9,965 nt of DNA from Candidatus Melainabacteria bacterium. GTDB taxonomy: Bacteria; Cyanobacteriota; Vampirovibrionia; Vampirovibrionales; JAJTHC01. Location: the NCBI GenBank assembly GCA_026389055.1, contig JAPLIO010000055.1:1-9965 (forward strand). The letters are read 5' to 3'. Under the pieces are notes generated by a model. The model searched no databases and was not told the origin of the DNA. It saw only the letters and a list, made by a program, of their open reading frames with translations. Both the position numbers and the translations under genes were made by a program. Below, piece by piece: positions 1 through 7,641 of the stretch; positions within the stretch are counted from its first letter, which is position 1, and every line of letters starts with the position of its first letter.

Positions 1-104
1 CGGGTGGCTTTTTGGGGGTTTTTAGGGGCTTGCCCCTGAATTTGCGGGGGGTGTTGGGGGGTGCCCAAACAGGCACCCCCCGACAAACCAACCAGCTAAA
101 GACT
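1..104. other. Gene-free, G-tract-rich intergenic DNA with two strong hairpins
   Basis: No coding frame is supported here. The plus strand is rich in G runs. A short hairpin, AGGGGC-TT-GCCCCT, lies at 24-37. A longer one lies at 52-85: GGGGGGTGCC (56-65) and GGCACCCCCC (72-81) pair perfectly around a six-base loop, and four more pairs (one a G-T wobble) extend the stem to 14. Neither hairpin is followed by a T tract on either strand, so they are poor intrinsic terminators. The GGGGCTT(T)GCCCC core recurs at the other end of the window (9915-9927), which suggests a dispersed intergenic element. Function is unknown. Confidence 0.5.
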
Positions 105-151
105 GAAACAACAATCGATGAAAGAACACGCTATTTAATCTTTGAATCGAT
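105..151 (-). terminator. Candidate terminator of the export operon
   Basis: This lies directly after the tolC stop codon. Read on the minus strand, ATCGATTCAAAG (151-140) pairs with CTTTCATCGAT (124-114) through AAAG/CTTT and ATCGAT/ATCGAT, with a small internal bulge and a loop of about 15 nt. TTGTTGTTT follows (113-105). The tail is only moderately T-rich and the loop is long, so efficiency is uncertain. Position and strand fit the end of the four-gene operon. Confidence 0.4.
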
Positions 152-152
152 A

Positions 153-1679
153 TTAAACCTTATTCCCACCACCGACTTCTAACATCAGTTGACTCCACGC
201 TTTTAAGGTGGATTCCTGCAATACCAGCAGTTGCTTTTCAGCCTGCAAAACGGCTTGTTCTGCTTGAACGACGGGTTGAAAATCTGAAAGTCCCTGCTTA
301 AAGCGTTCTTGGGCAAACCCCACATTTTGCTGAGCTAACGCCTTGGAACGCAACACCTGCAAACTTCTGGCTTGCAAGTTTTGCAGGGTGGAAAGTTGTT
401 TTTCAACGGCTTCATACGCCTTCAACAAGGTGGCTTTATAATCAAACACTTGTTGTTCATACATCGCCTTTTTTGCAGATAAATCCGCCTTTAACGCCCC
501 ACCCATAAACAACGGTTGCGTAACGGAACTAGCCAAACTGGTTAGCAAAGAATCCCAACTGAACCAATTGTTAATTTTGGTGCTTGCCAACCCCACTTGC
601 CCTGTTAACGAAATGGTCGGGAAAAACGCCCGCTTGGCGGTTTGCACATCCAGCCCAGCGGCTTTTAAATCAAACGCACTGGCTGCTACATCCAACCTGT
701 TTTCCACCAGTTGAGCAGGCACCCCTACGGTTAGCGGTAGCTTTTGAAGGCTTTCTAACGAAGGTAAGGCTTTAGGCGTTAAGGCTTCCACCCCAGCGGT
801 TTCACCTGTTAGCGTTGCCAATGCAACCCCCCATTGGAATTCGGCGGTTTCGGCATTTTTCAAGCTTTCCCGAAGAGTGGTTTCCTTCTGTTCCAAGGTG
901 TTAATGGGCGAACGAACCACCAAGCCTTGGGCATAGTGCAATTCATTGAGGTGTAATTCCTGTTCAGCCAATAGCAATTCCTGCTGAAGCGTGGTTTGTT
1001 CACTTCTAGCCTTCAACCAGCTGGCATACCCCTGAACCACCTGCGAACTCAGTTCCAGTTGAGCTAACCGATACCGCAACTGTACCGCTTCTAAAGCTGC
1101 TTGGGCAGATTTTGTGGCGAAGCGTTTTCTTAGAAATGGGTCTAAATCATACGAAGCCGACAGGGGTAAATTATAGATATTAACCGTTTGCCCAGGGGCA
1201 AATAACCGAGGCCCATTGGTGGCAAATTGAGCTTGACTGGGGGTGGTTAAATTTTTCGAGTTTTTTTGTCGGTTGAAACTGCCTGCAATTTGCAGATGTG
1301 GCAGTTCTTTGGCAAACAGAGATTTCACATTGGCTTGAGCCACTGACACCGTTTGTCGTTGTGCTAGTAGCGTGGGGTTATTTGCCATGGCTTTCACAAT
1401 TAAATAATTTAACTGCTCATCGCCCACAGCTTCCCACCACCGAAGTAGCGGAAATTCAGCCACCCAGTTCATCGCCGTTGTAGCAGATTCATTTTTTAAC
1501 GCGTAGTAAGATGAAGCAGCAGCATCGGTCTGTTTTACCACGGTTGGCGGGGGGGCTATTTCGGGTTGCTTCCACTGCTTAAATTGCTGCTTAAACGGTA
1601 AATCAAACGCAAAAGCGGGTGCAACGCTAACCTGAACCAACAGGATGAAAGCCAATAAGCTGAAAAAAGAACGGCTCAT
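153..1679 (-). CDS. TolC/NodT-family outer-membrane efflux channel
   Basis: Outer-membrane factor of a tripartite exporter; the family forms a trimeric barrel plus a helical periplasmic tunnel. The ATG at 1679 gives 508 aa. It sits 7 nt after a GAGGG ribosome binding site (1687-1691) and 3 nt after the devB stop; a TTG just upstream is less likely. Residues 1-24 look like a Sec signal peptide ending AFA before FDLPF. There is no lipobox Cys, unlike many NodT-group members, so this is probably not a lipoprotein. Two repeated efflux domains cover roughly residues 75-270 and 310-505. Typical pieces are LSASYDLDPFLRKR in the first and VENRLDVAASAFDLKAAG followed by FFPTISLTGQVG in the second, with long Gln/Ala/Leu-rich helices. 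Length is normal and the frame is intact. As last gene of the devC-devA-devB-tolC operon it almost certainly partners those proteins. Family assignment is confident; substrate is unknown. Confidence 0.92.
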   Translation of the reverse strand: MSRSFFSLLAFILLVQVSVAPAFAFDLPFKQQFKQWKQPEIAPPPTVVKQTDAAASSYYALKNESATTAMNWVAEFPLLRWWEAVGDEQLNYLIVKAMANNPTLLAQRQTVSVAQANVKSLFAKELPHLQIAGSFNRQKNSKNLTTPSQAQFATNGPRLFAPGQTVNIYNLPLSASYDLDPFLRKRFATKSAQAALEAVQLRYRLAQLELSSQVVQGYASWLKARSEQTTLQQELLLAEQELHLNELHYAQGLVVRSPINTLEQKETTLRESLKNAETAEFQWGVALATLTGETAGVEALTPKALPSLESLQKLPLTVGVPAQLVENRLDVAASAFDLKAAGLDVQTAKRAFFPTISLTGQVGLASTKINNWFSWDSLLTSLASSVTQPLFMGGALKADLSAKKAMYEQQVFDYKATLLKAYEAVEKQLSTLQNLQARSLQVLRSKALAQQNVGFAQERFKQGLSDFQPVVQAEQAVLQAEKQLLVLQESTLKAWSQLMLEVGGGNKV

Positions 1680-1682
1680 CAA

Positions 1683-2921
1683 TTAACCCTCTTTTCTAGC
1701 AACTGCACTTGGTTCCGTTTGCGAAGCGGTTTCACCTAACCCAGAAACGGCTCGTTCTTCGGGGGTTTGCAGGTGCTGGGTATCATCCGCCAAAGGCTTG
1801 GTTGCTCCTTTATTTAAGTAAACTTCCAACTGTTGCCCTGTATAAATACTAAACGTTTTCGGTGGATTAAACGTATAAATCAGCTGCAACACTCTAACAT
1901 CATTGCGTTCAGCCGTAGCCCCTGTTAAATTTTTCTTGGGTATCATATGGGGTTCTACCCGTAAAAATTGAAGCGGTAACCGATACTGCGAAGCCCCTTT
2001 AATAAAGGCAACGGCGGGCATATTGTGTTTCACTTCGGGGGCTAGCACTTCGTCAATATCCACCCGAACTTGCAGGGTTTTCGTATCGCCCAATAAAATA
2101 GCGGTAGACCCTTCCCCTGAAGTCTTCATCAACTGAACGGTTTCACCTACCCGAATATTCACCTGCAACACTTCGCCCGCTTTGGGTGCTTTCACCGTGC
2201 TTTGTGCCAATTGCACTTGAATTTCATGTTGTTGGGCTTGGGCGGCGGTTAAACTGGCTTTAGCTTCCGCTACGCCTTGTTTGGCTTCATCTACATCATA
2301 ACGCCAAGCTCCTGCTAAGGTTTTTTCCAATTCGGCTCTGGCTTGGGAGACGGTGGCTTCCATTTCCTGCACGGTCAACCGCTGGCGGGTTAATTCATTT
2401 TGATTCACCGCTCTGGAATCTTCCACGCCTTCAAGGCGTTCCAAGGTGGAAAGTTCTTTTTGTAACGATGCCTGTAACGCCGCTACTTTCGCCTGCAATG
2501 GAGGAATATCTTCAGACCTTGGCTGATGCTGAAGCTTCGCTACCCTTGCTTGAGCCGCCAATAGCATTGATTGAGCCGCCCCTGCTTGAGCCTGCACTGT
2601 AGCGAATTGGGCGTTTAACACATCGGTATCTAACGAAAATAGTGGGGTGCCTGCCTGCACAAAATCGCCTTCTTTAACAAAAACCTTGGCTACTTTTCCG
2701 CTAAAATTGGGCGAAACCGCCACAGCTTCATTGGCGGGTTCCACCATGCCCGTACCCGCAATAGCGTCGTTAAACGGGCGAATTGCTGGCGGACGAATGG
2801 GTTCAGGTTCGGGCTGGCTTAACGTTTGGTGCGTAATAAAATACGCCGTAACAATTAACCCAACAGCCGCCACAACAATGGTTTTTGAAAAGGGAAACGG
2901 TATCACAAAACGTGGGTTCAT
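1683..2921 (-). CDS. devB: DevB/HlyD-type periplasmic membrane-fusion adaptor
   Basis: Periplasmic adaptor linking the inner-membrane DevCA pump to the outer-membrane channel. With the ATG at 2921 the protein has 412 aa. That start lies 10 nt after AAGGA; an in-frame ATG at 2930 is only 1 nt from the same site and so is less likely. Residues about 14-30 form one N-terminal membrane anchor. A first barrel-sandwich half follows (around GTGMVEPANEAVAV and SGKVAKVFVKEGDFVQAGTPLF, about 57-98), then a long Ala/Gln/Glu-rich coiled coil (about 105-242). The second half is KAPKAGEVLQVNIRVGE (about 244-260), followed by a beta-barrel domain to about 365 and a polar tail. Charged heptad-like helices and the VEP...AVSP segment resemble DevB of cyanobacterial DevBCA rather than HlyD of type I secretion. 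It lies 36 nt after devA and 3 nt before tolC. The transported substrate cannot be read from the sequence. Confidence 0.88.
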   Translation of the reverse strand: MNPRFVIPFPFSKTIVVAAVGLIVTAYFITHQTLSQPEPEPIRPPAIRPFNDAIAGTGMVEPANEAVAVSPNFSGKVAKVFVKEGDFVQAGTPLFSLDTDVLNAQFATVQAQAGAAQSMLLAAQARVAKLQHQPRSEDIPPLQAKVAALQASLQKELSTLERLEGVEDSRAVNQNELTRQRLTVQEMEATVSQARAELEKTLAGAWRYDVDEAKQGVAEAKASLTAAQAQQHEIQVQLAQSTVKAPKAGEVLQVNIRVGETVQLMKTSGEGSTAILLGDTKTLQVRVDIDEVLAPEVKHNMPAVAFIKGASQYRLPLQFLRVEPHMIPKKNLTGATAERNDVRVLQLIYTFNPPKTFSIYTGQQLEVYLNKGATKPLADDTQHLQTPEERAVSGLGETASQTEPSAVARKEG

Positions 2922-2931
2922 GGGGGGCATA

Positions 2932-2936
2932 TCCTT
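2932..2936 (-). promoter_or_regulatory. Ribosome binding site deciding the devB start
   Basis: AAGGA on the minus strand ends 10 nt before the ATG at 2921 but only 1 nt before the in-frame ATG at 2930. Spacing of 7-10 nt is used at tolC, devA, E2, E1-alpha and the antitoxin in this window, so the downstream start is preferred. Confidence 0.6.
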
Positions 2937-2957
2937 ATAAAAAGTAATTTAAAAACA

Positions 2958-3701
2958 TTAAAATTGAGAGTCAGTGGGGCGGGAGTGGTCCACCTGCTGA
3001 ATGCTTTTAATACGCCCGTCTTCCATCTCAACCAATTGGTCGGCGTATTTGTAAATTCTGTTATCATGCGTAACCACTACCACGCATCGGTTAGGGTCTC
3101 TGGCAACCACGGTTAATAGCTCTAAAATTTGAGCTCCCGTTTTCCCGTCTAACGCAGAAGTCGGTTCGTCGCACACCACCAGCCGAGGGTTGTTAATTAA
3201 CGCCCTAGCAATGGCTACCCGTTGTTGTTGCCCGCCAGATAAATCCCGAGGGAAGCCGTTGACTTTATCGCCCAAGCCCACTTGTTCTAGCAATAACTTG
3301 GCTTGTTCAATGGCTTTGCCGTGCGGTTTGCCTTGAATTAGCAACGGCACCGCCACGTTTTCCGCATTGGTAATGGTGGCAACCAAGTTAAATTGTTGAA
3401 AAATGAACCCGATATTATCTCTGCGAAATTTGGCTTTTTGGCTACTTTTTAGTTTGTGAATGGGCGTACCAAACAACGTTGTTTCGCCAGATTCTGCGGT
3501 TAAAATGCCCGCCATAATACTAATAAGCGTTGTTTTCCCACACCCTGAAGGACCTACAATGTAGTTCATGCTACCACTTCGCAAATTCAAATTGATATCG
3601 TGCAATACATGAAGCCGATTTTCACCATCGCCAAAGCTTTTATTTAAGCCGTTCGTGCTAACGGCAATGGGATGAGCGGTTGTTGGTATTGTTGTCATCA
3701 T
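2958..3701 (-). CDS. devA: DevA/MacB-type ABC exporter ATP-binding protein
   Basis: Cytoplasmic ATPase that powers the permease DevC. With the ATG at 3701 the protein has 247 aa. This start sits 10 nt after GAGGG (3712-3716) and 7 nt after the devC stop; a longer frame from 3737 would overlap devC by 29 nt and lacks a better site. A second ATG follows at once (3698). All nucleotide-binding motifs are intact: Walker A GPSGCGKT (50-57), Q-loop FIFQQFNL (Q102/Q103), signature LSGGQQQRVAIARAL (from 154), Walker B LVVCDEPTSALD (from 174) and the switch histidine in VVVVTHD (H212). The pattern is that of the MacB/LolD/DevA group, in which the ATPase and an FtsX-type permease are separate or fused; here they are separate. 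Length is normal. The substrate is inferred only by analogy: Anabaena DevBCA exports heterocyst glycolipids, and this organism need not do so. Confidence 0.93.
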   Translation of the reverse strand: MMTTIPTTAHPIAVSTNGLNKSFGDGENRLHVLHDINLNLRSGSMNYIVGPSGCGKTTLISIMAGILTAESGETTLFGTPIHKLKSSQKAKFRRDNIGFIFQQFNLVATITNAENVAVPLLIQGKPHGKAIEQAKLLLEQVGLGDKVNGFPRDLSGGQQQRVAIARALINNPRLVVCDEPTSALDGKTGAQILELLTVVARDPNRCVVVVTHDNRIYKYADQLVEMEDGRIKSIQQVDHSRPTDSQF

Positions 3702-3708
3702 GATTTTT

Positions 3709-4833
3709 TTACCCTCTAAACACGATGGCTGGGTCAATACGCAACACCTTGATGATGCTTAAAACCGCTGCCAATAGGCAGAATCCGCAAACCAATACAA
3801 ACGTAATGCCAATTAGCTGAGGCGGGGTATAAAACGCCAGCTGGCTATTGGGCGGATTCAATAGCCCCAAGGTTGAAATTAAGCCAGACCCTATGCCATG
3901 CCCAATAATACCCACCACCGCACTTTGAACTAGCACCATGCCTGCTAGTGTTTTATTTTCAATACCAATGGCTTTAAACGTGCCAAATTGCCGAGTATTT
4001 TCTAACATAAAGGCATAAAGGGTTTGGGCGGATATCACCGTCCCAATAATCAGAACCATCAGCACGTTAATACCTAAGTTGATGGGGATACCCGTATTGG
4101 CTGCCCAAAACTGCATGGTTAGAAAGACGAAATCCCACAAGCCATAGGCGTGAAGCCCTGTTTGGGCTGTAATGCGTTCAATCAGCTTTTCAGGTGAAAT
4201 GGTTGATTCATTCTTCACTAAAATAAACGAAACGGGACGTTTTTTTTCAGGAAACAGCTGCTGTACTTTATTCATGGTGGTGTACATAATGGGAAACGGT
4301 GAAAACGATTTTTGCGTTTCAAGCATGCCTACTACTTTGACTCGTTGGTCATTTAATTCAAAAAAATCGCCCACTTGCGGAGAACCGTAACGTTCGCTTC
4401 GCCCTTTGGCAATAATTACCGCCCCAGGTTGGTTGATGTCTTCGTATCGCCCTTTGGTCATGCCCGTGGGTAGCCCAATGAGGGTTTGGTCGTCTACCCC
4501 AATAATTTGCACAGCCCCTGTATCGCCCTTATCACTTTGGGCGGTAGCGGCGTGTAAAGCTAGTGGTACTGCCCATTTCACGCCTTCTACGCTACGCACC
4601 CTTAGCACTTCGGAAAGTTTCATGTCTACCACGTCGTTAAAGCTTGTGGCTTTTGGGTCTACCACCCAAATGGGGGCGCCTGTTTCAAAAATGTTGGAGG
4701 CGGTTCGTAACATTAACCCACAAAAAATAGACCCTTGTTGGGTTAGCAGCATCACGGAAAATGTTAAGCCCACAACCAAGGTTAGGAATTTAGCTTTATC
4801 GCCAAATAACATTTTTAAAGCAATTTGATACAT
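3709..4833 (-). CDS. devC: DevC-type ABC exporter permease (FtsX/MacB fold)
   Basis: Inner-membrane subunit of the export pump, 374 aa. The topology is the classic four-helix MacB-like one. Helix 1 is at about 17-37 (LTLVVGLTFSVMLL). A large periplasmic domain runs from about 45 to 240. Three helices follow in the FtsX domain at about 250-275, 298-325 and 335-365. The C-terminus IIKVLRIDPAIVFRG is characteristic of DevC/FtsX permeases, and the cytoplasmic loop ENTRQFGTFKAIGIENKTL carries the usual coupling region that contacts the ATPase. It is the first gene of the operon and its stop is 7 nt before devA. The ATG at 4833 has no clear Shine-Dalgarno sequence, and neither does the alternative ATG at 4812; a short leader from the candidate promoter at 4855-4860 would explain this. 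Frame and length are intact. Assignment to the family is confident. Confidence 0.9.
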   Translation of the reverse strand: MYQIALKMLFGDKAKFLTLVVGLTFSVMLLTQQGSIFCGLMLRTASNIFETGAPIWVVDPKATSFNDVVDMKLSEVLRVRSVEGVKWAVPLALHAATAQSDKGDTGAVQIIGVDDQTLIGLPTGMTKGRYEDINQPGAVIIAKGRSERYGSPQVGDFFELNDQRVKVVGMLETQKSFSPFPIMYTTMNKVQQLFPEKKRPVSFILVKNESTISPEKLIERITAQTGLHAYGLWDFVFLTMQFWAANTGIPINLGINVLMVLIIGTVISAQTLYAFMLENTRQFGTFKAIGIENKTLAGMVLVQSAVVGIIGHGIGSGLISTLGLLNPPNSQLAFYTPPQLIGITFVLVCGFCLLAAVLSIIKVLRIDPAIVFRG

Positions 4834-4854
4834 ATAAGCAACAGACCAACAAAC

Positions 4855-4884
4855 ATTCTAGCAGATAGTGAAAGGCAACAACAA
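4855..4884 (-). promoter_or_regulatory. Candidate promoter of the devC-devA-devB-tolC operon
   Basis: On the minus strand TAGAAT (4860-4855) is preceded by TGC, giving an extended -10. A weak TTGTTG (-35, three of six matches) lies 18 nt upstream, and an AT-rich AATTTAAATT stretch lies further up. The predicted start near 4848 would leave a 15-nt leader before the ATG at 4833. The rest of the 132-nt gap between E2 and devC shows no strong terminator or other gene. I did not find a GTA-N8-TAC NtcA-type box here. Confidence 0.4.
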
Positions 4885-4965
4885 ACATATCAACAAAATT
4901 TAAATTACCACAACTAGCCCTGTAGAAACAACCCCGAATGCTCATAGACAACAGGAATCTTAATC

Positions 4966-6372
4966 TTAAAGCAACAACGCTAAAGGGGCTTCTAACAACT
5001 GTTTGACGTGGTTCATAAAGCGGGCAGCATCCGCTCCATCTACGACGCGATGGTCAACGGTGAGGGTTAAATTCATCACCTTGCCCACCACAATCTCATC
5101 ACGGTCATTAACAATCGGCTGTTTCACGATTCTGTTGACCGCCATAATCGCCACTTCAGGCGGATTAATAATGGGAATGCCGATAATACCACCGATAGAC
5201 CCAATGCTGGTAACGGTAAACGTACCGCCTTGCATCGAAGCACGATCTAACTTACCTGTGCGAGCCTGTTCTGCCAATTGCTGAACATTTTTGGCTAATT
5301 GATGCACACTTTGCTGGTGTGCTTGGTGCAACACGGGCACCACTAACCCTGTGGGCGTATCCACCGCTAAACCAAGGTTCACAAACTGCTTTTCAACAAT
5401 TTTCCCCTCGGCTTCGCGTAGCTCTGAATTGAGGGCTGGAAACGCCAACAAGGCTTGGCTAACTGCCTTCAACACAAACGGCAAAATAGATAATTTAATG
5501 CCTTGGGCTTCCAATAACGGCTTGGCTTGCTGACGTATCGCTTCAAGCTGGGTAACATCAATGGCTTCAATAAACGCAAAATCAGGGATTGTTTTCTTAG
5601 CAACCAGCAATCTATCGCCAATAGTCCGCCGAATACCTGTATACGGACGTTGCGTTGTAGCCGTAGTGGGGGCTAACGTGGCACCTGTTTCTTTAGGCAA
5701 CACAACCGAAGCCACGGCAGAAGCACCAGTCCCATTGGCTTGCTTGCTTACACTACCTGCACCCACCGTAAACGAACAGGAAACCGTTGGTTTTTGAGAT
5801 GCCATAGGCTTTTCAGTGGTTGGCGATTGTTGGCGTTCAAACGCCTGCTCTACATCCTGCTTCGTAACCCGACCGTTTTCCCCTGAGCCTTTAATTTTCG
5901 CCAAAGCGATTCCCATGGTACGGGCTAATTTTCTGGTGGCAGGGGTGGCTAAAATCAATTTGCCATCCACAACCGTCTCTTCTGCTGTTTCAGCATCAAC
6001 CGCTGAAATCGGTGCCACATAGGCTTCTGTAGCGTCATGCACAATGGCATCGGCAAGGGAAGAAAGGTCGTCAACAGCGGTATTTAATGGAACATCTTCA
6101 TTAGTATTACCCGTACCCCACTGGCAAATAGGGCTACCGACTGGCACCACATCGCCCACCTGCACAAGGCGTTTGCCTAAAATGGCAGTTTTCGGTGCAG
6201 GAATTTCCACGGTTACTTTATCAGTCATTACTTCTAGTAGTGGGGCATCTTCCTGCACCAACGTGCCTTCTTCGGCTAACCATTGCAGAATTTCACCTTC
6301 TGCTACGCCTTCGCCAATATCGGGCAACGTAAATAAATCAGCCGAAGCAGTCGTTGTTGACATCATCATCAT
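4966..6372 (-). CDS. bkdB: Dihydrolipoamide acyltransferase E2 of a 2-oxo acid dehydrogenase complex
   Basis: Core subunit that carries the acyl group on a lipoyl arm and passes it to CoA; cytoplasmic, 468 aa. The order is a single lipoyl domain (about 12-88) with DKV lipoyl-lysine K52, an acidic linker, and a peripheral subunit-binding domain (about 141-175: ATPATRKLARTMGI to GRVTKQDV). A Thr/Ala/Ser-rich linker and a catalytic acyltransferase domain (about 238-468) follow. The active-site motif DHRVVDG is present with H441. Length fits one-lipoyl-domain E2 proteins. The start is a run of four ATG codons (6372-6361); AGGAG (6381-6385) is 8 nt from the first, which I use. It follows E1-beta by 15 nt, so the two are co-transcribed. 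Branched-chain specificity is inferred from the E1-alpha partner; from E2 alone a pyruvate dehydrogenase is possible. Confidence 0.92.
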   Translation of the reverse strand: MMMMSTTTASADLFTLPDIGEGVAEGEILQWLAEEGTLVQEDAPLLEVMTDKVTVEIPAPKTAILGKRLVQVGDVVPVGSPICQWGTGNTNEDVPLNTAVDDLSSLADAIVHDATEAYVAPISAVDAETAEETVVDGKLILATPATRKLARTMGIALAKIKGSGENGRVTKQDVEQAFERQQSPTTEKPMASQKPTVSCSFTVGAGSVSKQANGTGASAVASVVLPKETGATLAPTTATTQRPYTGIRRTIGDRLLVAKKTIPDFAFIEAIDVTQLEAIRQQAKPLLEAQGIKLSILPFVLKAVSQALLAFPALNSELREAEGKIVEKQFVNLGLAVDTPTGLVVPVLHQAHQQSVHQLAKNVQQLAEQARTGKLDRASMQGGTFTVTSIGSIGGIIGIPIINPPEVAIMAVNRIVKQPIVNDRDEIVVGKVMNLTLTVDHRVVDGADAARFMNHVKQLLEAPLALLL

Positions 6373-6387
6373 TCTTTTTGCTCCTAA

Positions 6388-7464
6388 TTAATTGTAAGCC
6401 AATAATTCACGCATTACCCGAAGCACTCTGGCGGGGTGCGGTAAATACACGGATTCTAACGTATAAGGAAAGGGCGTGTCAAACCCGCCAACCCGCTTGA
6501 CTGGGGCTTGTAGGCTATCGATGGCTTTTTCAGCAATAATGGCGGCAATTTCAGCCCCATAACCACACGTTTTTGGGGCTTCGTATACAATCATGGCTCT
6601 GCCAGTTTTCCGAACCGAATTCAAGATGCTCGTTTCATCAATGGGGGTTAGCGTGCGTAAATCGATAATCTCAACGCTGACGCCGTCTTCTTTTTTGAGT
6701 TTATCTGCTGCTTTTTGACAAATTTCCACCATAGAACCATAGCAGAAAACGGATAAATCCGTCCCTTCTTGCACCAGTCTGGCTTTGCCAATTTCAATAG
6801 GCGTAGCGTCGGTGGTAACTCGTTCTTTGGCGGTTCTGTAAATTCGCTTGGGTTCAAGAAAGATGACAGGGTCGTTACCTTGAATGGCGGCTAATAGTAA
6901 GCCTTTGGCATCGGCTGGGGTGGATGGGATGACCACTTTCAAGCCGGGAGTTTGGGTGAAGTAGGCCTCAGGGCTTTGGGAATGGTAGCCTCCGCCACGA
7001 ATACCGCCACCGTAGGGGGCTCTAATTACCATGGGGCAGGCCATTTCTCCGCCTGAACGGTAGCGTAGTTTGGCTACTTCTGAAACAATTTGATCGAAGG
7101 CGGGGAACATATAGTCTGCGAATTGAAGTTCAATGACGGGCTTTAACCCATATACTGCCATGCCGACTGCGGAACCGACGATGGCGGTTTCGGAAAGGGG
7201 CATGTCGATGACTCTGGCTTCCCCGAATTGTTGTTGAAGCCCTTCGGTTACACGGAAAACGCCGCCGTTGAGGCCAACATCTTGCCCCATGATGACGACT
7301 TTTTCGTCGGTGCTCATGGCTTGCCAAAGGGCTTCGTTGATGGCTTGTACCATGGTGATGGGCACGACGGCTTCGCGTTGGGGTTGTGGGCCGATGGGCT
7401 TGGGTAGAATATCGAAGGAAACGGTGGCGGGTGTTTCGGGTTTTATCATGGTGGGGGTACTCAT
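6388..7464 (-). CDS. bkdAB: 2-oxo acid dehydrogenase E1 beta subunit (branched-chain type)
   Basis: Beta subunit of the thiamine-diphosphate-dependent E1 heterotetramer that decarboxylates the 2-oxo acid; 358 aa. Conserved E1-beta features are MGQDVGLNGGVFRVTEGL (about 59-76), DMPLSETAIVG with E92 (the glutamate expected to activate the cofactor), QFADYMFPAFDQI (about 114-126), MVIRAPYGGGIRGGGYHSQSPE, and the C-terminal transketolase domain with YGAEIAAIIAE. The conserved fold begins near residue 34 (VVPITMVQAINEAL). The first 33 residues are a Thr/Pro/Lys-rich extension. No Shine-Dalgarno sequence lies before the ATG at 7464 or before the in-frame ATG at 7449; no GTG or TTG start lies just upstream, so 7464 is kept with some doubt. 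It precedes E2 by 15 nt and appears to have its own promoter, being 419 nt from E1-alpha. Confidence 0.9.
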   Translation of the reverse strand: MSTPTMIKPETPATVSFDILPKPIGPQPQREAVVPITMVQAINEALWQAMSTDEKVVIMGQDVGLNGGVFRVTEGLQQQFGEARVIDMPLSETAIVGSAVGMAVYGLKPVIELQFADYMFPAFDQIVSEVAKLRYRSGGEMACPMVIRAPYGGGIRGGGYHSQSPEAYFTQTPGLKVVIPSTPADAKGLLLAAIQGNDPVIFLEPKRIYRTAKERVTTDATPIEIGKARLVQEGTDLSVFCYGSMVEICQKAADKLKKEDGVSVEIIDLRTLTPIDETSILNSVRKTGRAMIVYEAPKTCGYGAEIAAIIAEKAIDSLQAPVKRVGGFDTPFPYTLESVYLPHPARVLRVMRELLAYN

Positions 7465-7548
7465 GGTTGGGCTGTTGACTCTTTTCTTAGCTAGAAGCGT
7501 GTACGCTAACGAACCTTAAAATCATACCACGACCTTGATTGAATACAA
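7465..7548 (-). promoter_or_regulatory. Candidate promoter and leader of the E1-beta/E2 unit
   Basis: On the minus strand TATGAT (7526-7521; five of six matches) is preceded by TGG, an extended -10, with TTGTAT (7548-7543; three of six) 16 nt upstream. The predicted start near 7514 gives a leader of about 50 nt. The leader holds two overlapping, mutually exclusive inverted repeats: AGCGT/ACGCT (7496-7507) and TTAGC/GCTAA (7487-7509). It lacks a ribosome binding site close to the ATG; the only purine-rich stretch, AAGAAAAGAG, ends about 14 nt before it. The -10 is well supported by sequence; a regulatory role for the stems is speculative. Confidence 0.45.
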
Positions 7549-7641
7549 ATAGACGGCTTTAGTTTTGTTTTTAGATCAATTAAGCTTTATTGTTTGTTTT
7601 TATTCTTTTAAGAACAGAAAATAGACCGTGAACCCAGTGAA
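7549..7641. other. AT-rich spacer between the E1-beta promoter and the small plus-strand frame
   Basis: A strongly AT-rich stretch with T runs on the plus strand around 7560-7610. No SD site is seen before the small frame at 7642, and I found no convincing plus-strand promoter: the best pair, TTGATT (7535-7540) and TTTAGT (7558-7563), is weak. No terminator hairpin for E1-alpha is visible, so read-through from E1-alpha into E1-beta remains possible. Confidence 0.4.

Noticed and set aside
52..85. Strong GC-rich hairpin as an intrinsic terminator
   Set aside because: The stem is excellent but no T run follows it on either strand.
3702..3737. devA start at 3737
   Set aside because: It overlaps devC by 29 nt, while the ATG at 3701 follows GAGGG at normal spacing and begins near the conserved domain.
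4834..4965. Terminator after E2
   Set aside because: Only a weak CCTGT/ACAGG pairing with a loop of more than 20 nt and no T run was found; the E2 transcript may read into the devC operon.
4406..6391. Several plus-strand frames of 60-140 residues opposite devC and E2
   Set aside because: They are antisense to genes with complete domain motifs and show the Ser/Thr/Pro-rich composition typical of reverse-strand shadows.
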